Shown: positions 1 to 6,234 of the stretch, in pieces
Layout: each line of letters starts with the position of its first letter
Numbering within the stretch: position 1 is the stretch's first letter
Origin: CAYWBW01 sp964456745
GTDB lineage: Bacteria > Patescibacteriota > Gracilibacteria > GCA-2401425 > JAJOLG01
DNA: 6,234 nucleotides
Reading direction: 5' to 3'
Assembly (NCBI GenBank): GCA_964456745.1
Contig: CAYWBW010000043.1
Coordinates: 1 to 6,234, forward strand
Made by a program: the position numbers and the translations under genes
The notes under the pieces: model-generated
What the model was told of the DNA's origin: nothing
Databases searched by the model: none
Seen by the model: only the letters and a program-made list of their open reading frames with translations

Positions 1-1189
1 TAACCTTTGGAACTAATACTTCATACTGCTCTTTTGTATATTGTTTGTTTAAGATGCAATATTTAGCTTTTTTTAATCATACACATCAAAAACAGTTATT
101 TGAAAAATAAATATGAGAGCTGTACATCGTGTCACTAGTTTTTACAATTTTTGTTCAAAATATCATATTATTGCCCCATCAAGATCATTCCACCTCAAGA
201 CAGAAATCATTTTCTAAAGTTTCCACTATATCCATACAATTTCTTGCTTTCCACGCATCTCTGCAATATTTTATATTTTCAGAATGTCTACAGTTAAAAC
301 AATTTAAAGCATTTCTATTATTCTCAAGGTAATCTCAGTTACATCATTCATTAGAACTTCAATTGAAATATTTTTTTGGGTATTTTAAATCAAATTTATT
401 AAATTCTTTTTTGTTCAACTCAAGGGGGGAGTGTAAATGATTTTTAAGAGTTTTGAGTTTTTCAAAATAAGCTTCTTCAGTATATTTCTTATTCTGAATA
501 TAATACTGCTTATTTCTCAAGTTAGAACATGCAAAACAATTTTTACAACTAATACAATTATTACAATGCAAACAATTTGAACAGTTATCAAGATTTTGAG
601 AATAACAACATTTATAGCAATTTTTTCAATTTACAAGTTCATAGCACATTTCACTTTTTTCTAAATAAAGACAATCCATTGAATCTTTACAATTCTGAAA
701 CCACATTCAGTGTAGACATGACTCATTATGATTGCTACAAGTAACCATATAACAATCTTTATTCATTTGGGCTTGATTTGTATATTGCGAATTTTCACTT
801 TCTTGATTATTTAATGCTAATTGGGGAGCTTGTTTATAAAGCTCATGAAATTGTTTAAAAAATGATTTATTAAAGTTAAAATTCTTTCAATATTGCTTTG
901 CATCCCAGTTGTCAGACCACCAGTAATCTTGACTATAAACTGGAGGATATTGTTTATCATGAGAAAATATTGATATTATATCTTTTCAAGTGGCATTACA
1001 TTTTCTTTTATAGAATTGTCTTTCATTTCTAAAAGCTAATCTTTTTTGAGCTCGACAGTTAGGACAATGATTTGGTGTAGGGATTTGATATTTTTTTTTA
1101 TTTATTATCGGGCTCACTTTGTCATAGAAAATTAAATCTTCTTGGGTGATTATAAATCAAGATAAGCATTGTTTGCATTGTTTTTGCAT
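1..1189 (-). CDS. Cysteine-rich zinc-ribbon protein of CPR type (3' end beyond window)
   Basis: Reading TGA as Gly, an open frame runs from ATG at 1189 to the left edge: 396 codons, no TAA or TAG, C-terminus missing. The N-terminus is a zinc ribbon with C5/C8 and C42/C45. It is followed by a conserved-looking block (RNERQFYKRKC, then a Trp-rich WWSDNW). From about residue 150 the protein is studded with Cys in CxxC spacing. A unit of the form NCFxCxxL...YxIxNKxYTxExY occurs twice (about residues 217-245 and 365-392). I recognise this architecture from uncharacterised predicted proteins common in CPR genomes. Its function is unknown; metal binding is inferred from the CxxC pairs. It is the last visible gene of the minus-strand operon, 28 bp after the deacylase gene. 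No clear Shine-Dalgarno site precedes the ATG. Trp is written TGG, while nearly all glycines are TGA. Confidence 0.85.
14..97 (-). repeat. Internal Cys/Tyr repeat, copy 2 (protein level)
   Basis: Residues 365-392 read NCFGCVGLKKAKYCILNKQY and onward, matching copy 1 in Cys spacing and in the NKxYTxExY tail. Both the FGC and VGL glycines are TGA codons. About 120 residues separate the two copies. Confidence 0.7.
455..541 (-). repeat. Internal Cys/Tyr repeat, copy 1 (protein level)
   Basis: Residues 217-245 of the cysteine-rich protein read NCFACSNLRNKQYYIQNKKY and onward. This aligns with the unit near the left edge: two CxxC-spaced Cys, a Leu, a Tyr, then NKxYTxExY. It is a protein-level repeat; the DNA has diverged. 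Confidence 0.7.
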
Positions 1190-1217
1190 AAAATAATGTT
1201 AGGGCAAAATTACTAAT

Positions 1218-1972
1218 TTACATGGATTTCTTTTTAAGAATTGACATAAGCGGAAGCAAAGTTACTAAACTATTTTTGTTTATATTTCAAATGTGACTTC
1301 AAGATATCATATTTGACAATTGCCTTGGTAAACAAGAAACTTGACTTGGTAGAGATTGTCCTTTTGATCAGAGTTCAAAGACATATGCATCTGTTTCCAT
1401 GTGCTTTGCTAGCCATCATGTAAGTGTTCCATTGAGTAGTTTGTTTTTATTAATAAGTAATAAGTGATTAATTCATAAGTTTCATGTGTCAATTCATTGA
1501 TTGTAAGAATTTTTTCAAAAAAATTGGTATCCTATTGCATATGCTCGACAATCGTGATTGTGAGGTAGATTCATCTATAAGTTTGATGTAAATCTATAGC
1601 AAGATTAGCGGGTCAAAAATTATGAATAGCTTTCATGATTTCTTGAGCACGCCTATACTCATAGGATCACTCTCATCATGGGGGTCAGAATAACCAATTT
1701 AAATTATCAAATTGATAACATTTTTTGTTTTTCTTAAAAGCAATGGGATTAGCTAATATGAGCAATAATTTATTCTTAATTACTGATTTTCCTTTAACTA
1801 ATTGATTAAATATATTATTAATTATTTCTCATCACACTCTTTCATCTCAATGCATGTCTCAAACGAGTATTAATTTTTTGCCTTCATCTTCATTTCATTG
1901 AAAATATGCTAAGCAATCTCACCACATTTCAGCTTTTTTTATTGAAGAATTTTTATGTTCAATATTTTTCAT
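1218..1972 (-). pseudogene. AstE/AspA-like succinylglutamate desuccinylase/aspartoacylase family protein, frameshifted
   Basis: The frame from ATG 1972 carries the zinc-deacylase motifs GDMHGDE (H41, E44) and IDLH (H129, inside DLHQTYRG), then meets TAG at 1534-1532. The rest of the fold lies in another frame ending at TAA 1220-1218. It includes NGTLTGWLAKH and a VFELG block that aligns with the catalytic-Glu region (GTFTHFSARHF ... ELGKALPFG) of E. coli AstE. Adding one A to the AA at 1571-1570 restores a continuous protein of about 251 residues reading DLHQTYRGNLPHNHD across the join. The family hydrolyses N-acyl amino acids such as N-succinylglutamate or N-acetylaspartate. The substrate-binding Arg of the DLNR motif is Trp here (NLNW), so activity or substrate may differ. 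The gene starts 1 bp after the TauE/SafE stop. A genuine mutation or a sequencing/assembly error are both possible; no slippery heptamer is seen at the site. Confidence 0.8.
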
Positions 1973-1973
1973 A

Positions 1974-2762
1974 TTAATAATTACTTTTTACCCAAGACCA
2001 AATAAGTAGTGATCATATTAAAATTGCAGTACTTAAGAAAAATACTCTTACAAAATTGTTTCATTTTTTAATAACAATATGAGCTCACACATAACTTCAT
2101 CAAATTGCTCAAATTATTAATCACGGAGCAAGCGCCCACATAACATGTCATAAAAATATGTGAGCTATTGCTCAAGTGATATTCCAAAAAATGCCATTGG
2201 CACAAATCATCATAGCTACAGATTTGAGATAATCATATTTAAGCACATATAAATAAACCAGTGTAACAAAAAATCATGATCAAGCTGAAATCCATCAATT
2301 CATAAATCCAATTGGACTAAGTAATGTTACCATTAATAATAAATCTTTATTTGTAATTTCTTTTTTTAAATTCTTCTTTTGTTTTTTATTAAAAAAATAA
2401 GAAAAAACAACCATTACAATTATTACTACTCATAAAATAGGTTTCATTAATTCTCAAGGAATTTTATCTGAAAATTTTGTTCAGAAAATTACGAACGGAA
2501 GAGGAGCTATTCAGCTGATTAGCAATATTTTTTTGTCTAATATATTTTCTTTTAGATACCTAATTCAGCTTCATATTCATATAAATCATACAGCTATTTT
2601 ATGACTTGCGAGTGCATTTACATATGGAATGTCTAGAAATAATAAAATTGGAAGCAATATAAGACCTGCTCATCATCATGCTATACAAGAAAACATACAA
2701 GCTAGAAACGATACTAAGCTTGATATTATTACAAACATTACTGTTATTTCAGGAAGCTCCAT
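1974..2762 (-). CDS. TauE/SafE (TSUP) family membrane transporter
   Basis: This gene encodes 262 aa from ATG 2762 to TAA 1976-1974, with TGA read as Gly. The protein is almost entirely hydrophobic helices, about eight, in two related halves. The first half has the family's Gly-rich entry, IAGGGAGLILLP (about residues 27-38), followed by NALASHKIAVGF. The second half repeats the pattern as PIGFMNGWISAGSGFF (150-164), then a Gly-rich GAIGGSYVGAHI helix. A cytoplasmic Lys-rich loop (KKQKKNLKKE) separates the halves. TSUP proteins move small organic or sulfur-containing anions (sulfite, sulfoacetate, taurine-derived acids) across the inner membrane; the substrate here is unknown. The length is normal for the family. 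The gene begins 3 bp after the EamA gene stop and ends 1 bp before the deacylase start, so translational coupling is likely. Confidence 0.88.
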
Positions 2763-2765
2763 TGA

Positions 2766-3644
2766 TTAAATTTTTGATAAATAAAACATGTAAATAGCAA
2801 TTATACTTAAAATCATGCTGATTAATATTTTAAATTTATAATCTTTCCAATTAAGTTCTTTAAAAAATAAAAAGGAAATTAATATTACCCAGAGCGTATT
2901 TAGGTTAACAATAGAGTATCAAATAGAATATTCAATATTTTTAAAAGAATAATAAAGTCATAAATAACAAAATAGGACAATTAATCATACTAATAATCAC
3001 ATCAGTCTTCATTTATTATTAATAGTTGATTTTTTAGTAAATAATTTATAGATACTAAATGGTATTAATTCTCAAATAGCAATAATTATTAAAAGAAGTC
3101 AAAGTGGTAATTCATTTGCCATAGATTGAAACATAATTCAAAGAGGTAAAAATATTCATGCTATAAATGGCAAATATAGGTATTTTTTATTTTTAGAATA
3201 TTCCTCAATTGATGCATTATTTAGAACAAATCATGAGCATACTATTAATAAAGCTCATATAAAAACAAGAATTGAATTTGTACTACTGGCTTCTCATAGA
3301 AAGATAATTCAAAATATGTAAGCAAATATTGGCTGAGAATTTTTAATTGCATTTGCTACTCATATTCATATTAGATCTACACTTTTTGTAAAAATAATAA
3401 CTCATATTCATAAAAAAAATCAGGAGAAAAGAGCGTAAGAAATTAGTTCTATATTTCATACGAAAGAAACTGATTCAAAAAATATTAAATAGTAAATTAA
3501 ACCAAATATAAATAATCATATTCAATTATATACGTTGTATGATCAAATATCTGAATCTTTAGCGAACTTTCTTGGAATTGCCCAAAGAGAAAAAGCTATT
3601 GATGTAAATAGGGATAGAATTATTCAAATTGATATTTGTGACAT
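2766..3644 (-). CDS. EamA/DMT-family transporter (10 predicted TM helices)
   Basis: This gene encodes 292 aa from ATG 3644 to TAA 2768-2766. The protein has about ten hydrophobic helices in two tandem EamA-type halves. The first half ends with the characteristic ANAIKNSQPIFAYIFG-x-IFLGE stretch, where the helix ends in a conserved Gly-Glu. The second half ends with SIVNLNTLWVILISFLFFKE, the equivalent motif. The N-terminal SLWAIPRKF motif is also typical of drug/metabolite exporters. Members export amino acids, nucleosides or other metabolites, or import sugars (GRP-like subgroup); the substrate cannot be assigned. More than twenty glycines are TGA against a single GGT, so the gene is unreadable under the standard code. 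It lies 12 bp downstream of the methyltransferase and 3 bp upstream of the TauE/SafE gene. Confidence 0.88.
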
Positions 3645-3656
3645 ATAAGTTTATCT

Positions 3657-4337
3657 TTATTTTTTTGCAATATATAAAGCCTGTTTATTGAATTGTAAGA
3701 TTATTTCTGTTTTTGAAAAACCAATATTTTTTAGAATTTCAAATTGAGTGGAAAGTTTCATTGGCATGTCTTCTTTAAATGCATGTTTTATCCATACTTT
3801 TAATTCATCTCATTTTAAATTTTTTTCAAGAAAACTCTTATAAATTAAATTATAAAATTTTTCTTGTTCTAAAAATTCTCACTCAATGAAATCAGCATTT
3901 AAAAATACTCATCATTTATTCAAAGAATCATAAATTTTTTGAAATAATATTTTTTTTTCACTGTGAGAAGAATTGTGAATTGCTATAGCAGACACTATAA
4001 CATCAAATCATTTATCAATTTGAATTTTATTAAAATCACCATTTATTAATTCAAATCTATTTTTAAAATCTTTTAATTTTTCAGAAGATTTGCTAATCAT
4101 GATATTTGAATAATCTATTCAAGTAATTTTTGAGTTAGGAAATTTTTTTAAAATAATATCCATTCAGTATCATGTGCCACATCATAAATCTAATATTTTT
4201 AAATTTTTGTTTACATCAAAAGGTATAGCGCTAGATAAAAAATTATGAAATTCATCATTTTTCATTACAACTTTATTTGCAACTGTATCATAATCATTAA
4301 TAGTTTTTGAAAAATGAGTAAATATATTTTTATTCAT
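3657..4337 (-). CDS. Class I SAM-dependent methyltransferase
   Basis: This gene encodes 226 aa from ATG 4337 to TAA 3659-3657. The Rossmann-fold SAM site is clear: motif I is LDLGCGTG (residues 49-56, two of its glycines being TGA), followed by GIDYS with the ribose-binding acidic D75, NGDF with D101, and FDVIVSAIAIHN (motif IV region). The segment LNKGGVFLNADF matches the usual post-IV strand. The N-terminus (THFSKTINDYD) resembles the lead-in of ubiE/Methyltransf_11/25-type enzymes. The methyl acceptor is unknown. The 5-residue lead before THFS and the lack of any in-frame upstream ATG support this start. It is the first gene of the minus-strand operon and diverges from the creatininase-family gene. 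Confidence 0.9.
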
Positions 4338-4542
4338 GAAGTTTATATTAGTCTATTATTTTTAAAATTTCATCATAAGATTCAGCGAAATGAAATAGGT
4401 TTAAGTGTTTATATTTTTTATGAAACAATTACTCATATACTATTTATCTTAAACTTATTAGCAAATGCAACATATAAAGCTATTTTGAATTGTATAAATT
4501 TTTTATTAAATTACTCTTTTAAAGAAAAATAATGAATTATTT
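4338..4542. promoter_or_regulatory. Divergent intergenic region, presumed to hold both promoters
   Basis: These 205 bp separate the start of the minus-strand methyltransferase operon from the plus-strand creatininase-family gene, so both promoters should lie here. The stretch is very AT-rich and has many TATAAA/TATAAT-like hexamers. I cannot single out a convincing -35/-10 pair on either strand, and no Shine-Dalgarno motif precedes either ATG. Confidence 0.45.
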
Positions 4543-5241
4543 ATGAATAAAATATTAAAGTGGCAAAATCTTACAAATTTTGAAATTGAAAAAATTGATA
4601 AAAATTTAGTTTTAGTTGTCCCAATTGGTTCTGTTGAATCTCATGGTCATCATTTATCAACTAACAATGATAATATAATATCTCAGTTTTTATCAATGAA
4701 GCTTTGTGAAAGAATTAATGCAATTTATTGTACTCCTTTAACAATATGAAATACAAAAAAGTTGGTTGATTTTCCTTGATCTTTAAATATTAGAGAAGAA
4801 ATATTGAAAGAATATTTGATAGATATTTTAAAATCATATGTTGATATTTGATTTAAAAAAATATTTATCATAAATGGTCACAAGTGAAATAATAATTACA
4901 TTAATAATTCTATAACAGAAATATGATTAAGTAGTATTAAATTTGTTTTTTACAAAGATGTTATAGCTGATATATTAGATAAATCATATAATGGTTTTCA
5001 TTCAAATAGACTAGAAACTGAAATAGCTCTTTTAGCTAAGAAAGAATCTGTATTTTTAAGTAAAGTAAAAGATAATTATGTTTTTGATAGAAAACTTTTA
5101 GATAAGAAATTTGATAGACAGTATATGCCAGATTGTATTGATTGATATCCTACTGAGGCAAATAAAGAGGATGCAATGAGAATATTGGATATTTTAGTAA
5201 CAAGACTGGTTGTTGCTTTAGAAAAAATAGAAATAGATTAA
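4543..5241 (+). CDS. Creatininase-family amidohydrolase
   Basis: This gene encodes 232 aa from ATG 4543 to TAA 5239-5241 with six in-frame TGA codons read as Gly. Family motifs appear in order: PIGSVESHGHHLS with E32 and H34, NND with D43 (the metal-binding set), then FPGSLNIRE matching FPGTxSL, then NGHKGNN with H113, where G115 is TGA, and HSNRLETE with E158 corresponding to the HAGExET region. The family comprises metal-dependent hydrolases of cyclic or linear amides: creatininase, formamide hydrolases of flavin/riboflavin routes, and the peptidase MftE. The subgroup cannot be fixed here. The length is close to normal (about 230-260). The gene points away from the methyltransferase operon; an isochorismatase-family gene follows 153 bp downstream. 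Confidence 0.92.
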
Positions 5242-5267
5242 TAATTATAAACCTAAAGCAAATTGAA

Positions 5268-5289
5268 AGCGGGAATTTACATTCTCGCT
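5268..5289 (+). terminator. Hairpin after creatininase-family gene, possible terminator
   Basis: The arms AGCGGGAAT and ATTCTCGCT pair over 9 bp with one G-U, around a 4-nt loop (TTAC), 26 bp after the creatininase stop. No T-run follows, so Rho-independent termination is uncertain. It could also be an RNA structure between two co-transcribed genes. Confidence 0.4.
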
Positions 5290-5394
5290 GCTGTAACAGT
5301 GAAGTTTGCAATAAGCATTATGATTACAAAATAAAAACATTGACTAAAACTTAAACAAAAGTATTATAAAAGACTATTTTAAAAACAAATAAGG

Positions 5395-6021
5395 ATGTGA
5401 GTTGAGATTTATAACAGGAAAAATTTAAGCAATTTAAGGTGAACTGAAGAAGTATGCATGTATATTGATTTACAGCCAGATTTTTTAAGAAGTGATGATA
5501 AGCAAATACAGTATATTATAAATCGATTTATTGAAATCAATCGATTAGATATTATTGAAGCAATGGATTTATGATTGGATATTGTGTTAATTGAATTTTC
5601 TTGATGTAGACCAATTATTCCAGAAATTACTAGATTAACCAGGCTTTATCCAAATGCCTCAATAATAAATAAAAACAATACTTGATTATTTAGATGAATA
5701 TCGACTTTTACTGATGAAGACGTATTTATTTTAAATAAATTGTGGCCTATTAGGCATTCAATTTCTAAAATTCGATGAGTTTCTACAACGGTATGTGTAT
5801 TAGAAGTTTTATTGGATTTATATAAGTTATGATTTAACACCCGGGTCCTTTTAGCAAAAACAATTAATGCAATGACATGCGGAGATTATCATTCTTTTCA
5901 TTCATATAATAATTTCAATTTTATAGAAAATAGATACGGGGATTTTAAAAGATTTTTAAATTATGACTGAATTGCTAAGAATGATGATAATATATTGTCA
6001 CAATATTTAAAAGCTGCTTAA
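5395..6021 (+). CDS. Isochorismatase-family cysteine hydrolase
   Basis: This gene encodes 208 aa from ATG 5395 to TAA 6019-6021; nine glycines are TGA. The catalytic triad of the family is visible in context: D25 in YIDLQPDFL (family pattern IDMQxDF), K93 in INKNNTGLF (KxxxSAF), and C134 in GVSTTVCVLEV (GxxTxxCVxxT, with the cis-peptide V-S/T). The following LGFNTRVLLAKTINAM fits the RGYxVxVVxDA strand. The family cleaves amides or vinyl ethers: nicotinamidase, N-carbamoylsarcosine amidase, isochorismatase, ureidoacrylate amidase. The metal site of nicotinamidase (DxHxxDH) is not present, so that activity is unlikely. An internal ATG at 5458 would leave only three residues before the catalytic Asp and lose most of strand beta-1, so the upstream start is preferred, although AAGG directly abuts it. 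It is convergent with the gene at the right edge. Confidence 0.8.
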
Positions 6022-6058
6022 TTTTTTAATTAATAAATTTATTCCAAATAATATTTCG

Positions 6059-6086
6059 ATCCTTCTTAGCCAAGGCTAAGAAGGAT
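6059..6086. terminator. Perfect hairpin between convergent genes, likely bidirectional terminator
   Basis: The arms ATCCTTCTTAGCC and GGCTAAGAAGGAT are exact complements (13 bp) around AA; in RNA the loop would be CAAG or larger. It lies 37 bp after the isochorismatase-family stop and 11 bp after the stop of the opposite gene, a typical site for a shared terminator. There is no strong T-run on either side, so the mechanism is inferred. Confidence 0.6.
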
Positions 6087-6097
6087 AATCACTAAGC

Positions 6098-6234
6098 TTA
6101 ATACACTGTCTGTAAATAACACTCCTCGCAATAAACCATCTCTTCTCTACCAGGTGTATATGTAGTCTTTATATCTTTTTCACACTTCTTACACTTCCTA
6201 TCATAAAGCCTTCTAGGATTTCTAAGTTTCATCC
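6098..6234 (-). CDS. C-terminus of a second cysteine-rich zinc-ribbon protein (5' end beyond window)
   Basis: The frame enters from the right edge and ends at TAA 6100-6098, giving 44 visible residues. It contains LYDRKCKKCEKDI and YCEECY, a CxxC...CxxC zinc ribbon with 17 residues between the pairs. RNPRRLYDRKC...KDI aligns with RNERQFYKRKC...KDI in the protein at the left edge, so the two are related, but this one keeps both Cys pairs where the other does not. No TGA occurs and its only Gly is GGT. AGG, AAG and GAG codons are more frequent than in its neighbours, although the fragment is too short to weigh. The N-terminus and function are unknown. Confidence 0.75.
   Translation of the reverse strand, partial: MKLRNPRRLYDRKCKKCEKDIKTTYTPGREEMVYCEECYLQTVY

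Noticed and set aside
129..332. Plus-strand frame of 67 codons
   Set aside because: It is antisense to the cysteine-rich gene, which has clear family-like motifs in the opposite strand; the plus-strand peptide shows no recognisable motif.
359..571. A separate small minus-strand gene of about 70 codons
   Set aside because: It is only the stretch between two in-frame TGA codons of the longer cysteine-rich gene; its apparent start is a TTG inside that frame.
1530..1580. Programmed ribosomal frameshift in the deacylase gene
   Set aside because: No slippery heptamer or obvious downstream stem-loop is visible at the frame change; a lost A in a short A run explains it more simply.
4314..4532. Plus-strand hydrophobic frame of 72 codons upstream of the creatininase-family gene
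   Set aside because: It begins inside the 5' end of the methyltransferase on the other strand, fills the divergent promoter region, has no recognisable motif, and has no ribosome binding site.
5646..5840. Minus-strand frame of 64 codons
   Set aside because: It is antisense to the isochorismatase-family gene, whose Lys and Cys catalytic motifs fall in this very stretch on the plus strand.
5395..6021. Nicotinamidase assignment for the isochorismatase-family gene
   Set aside because: The fold and triad fit, but the metal-binding DxHxxDH-type motif expected between the Asp and Lys of the triad is absent.
1..6234. TGA as tryptophan (Mycoplasma/Spiroplasma code 4)
   Set aside because: TGA positions match conserved glycines, not tryptophans, in at least four families, and TGG is used for the Trp residues (for example the WWSDNW stretch).

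Overview
The window is strongly AT-rich and reads as a dense set of genes only if TGA is a sense codon for glycine. In-frame TGA falls on invariant glycines of several unrelated families: the SAM-binding motif DLGCGTG of a methyltransferase, NGHxGN and FPG of a creatininase-family hydrolase, GGGAG of a TauE/SafE transporter, and GV-T-x-x-CV of an isochorismatase-family hydrolase. TGG still encodes Trp, and all seven gene ends visible in the window are TAA. This is genetic code 25, which points to Absconditabacteria (SR1) or Gracilibacteria of the Candidate Phyla Radiation (CPR/Patescibacteria). The two long cysteine-rich proteins at the window edges belong to a type that recurs in CPR genomes, which agrees with this.

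Layout. From 4337 leftwards to the window edge, five genes run on the minus strand with gaps of 12, 3, 1 and 28 bp, so they are very likely one operon. In order they are a class I SAM methyltransferase (4337-3657), an EamA/DMT-family transporter (3644-2766), a TauE/SafE (TSUP) transporter (2762-1974), an AstE/AspA-like zinc deacylase with a one-base frameshift (1972-1218), and a cysteine-rich zinc-ribbon protein cut by the window edge (1189 to <1). On the plus strand, divergent from the operon across about 205 bp, lie a creatininase-family amidohydrolase (4543-5241) and, 153 bp further on, an isochorismatase-family cysteine hydrolase (5395-6021). The right edge holds the C-terminus of a second cysteine-rich zinc-ribbon protein on the minus strand (6234-6098). 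A perfect 13-bp hairpin separates it from the convergent hydrolase gene.

Working together. Three different hydrolase folds that act on C-N amide-type bonds (AstE-like, creatininase-like, isochorismatase-like) sit within 5 kb, with two membrane transporters and a methyltransferase. Creatininase plus an isochorismatase-fold amidase resembles the enzyme types of creatinine/N-carbamoylsarcosine breakdown. The substrates cannot be read from sequence, so this is only a hypothesis. No tRNA, rRNA, CRISPR array or insertion sequence was seen.
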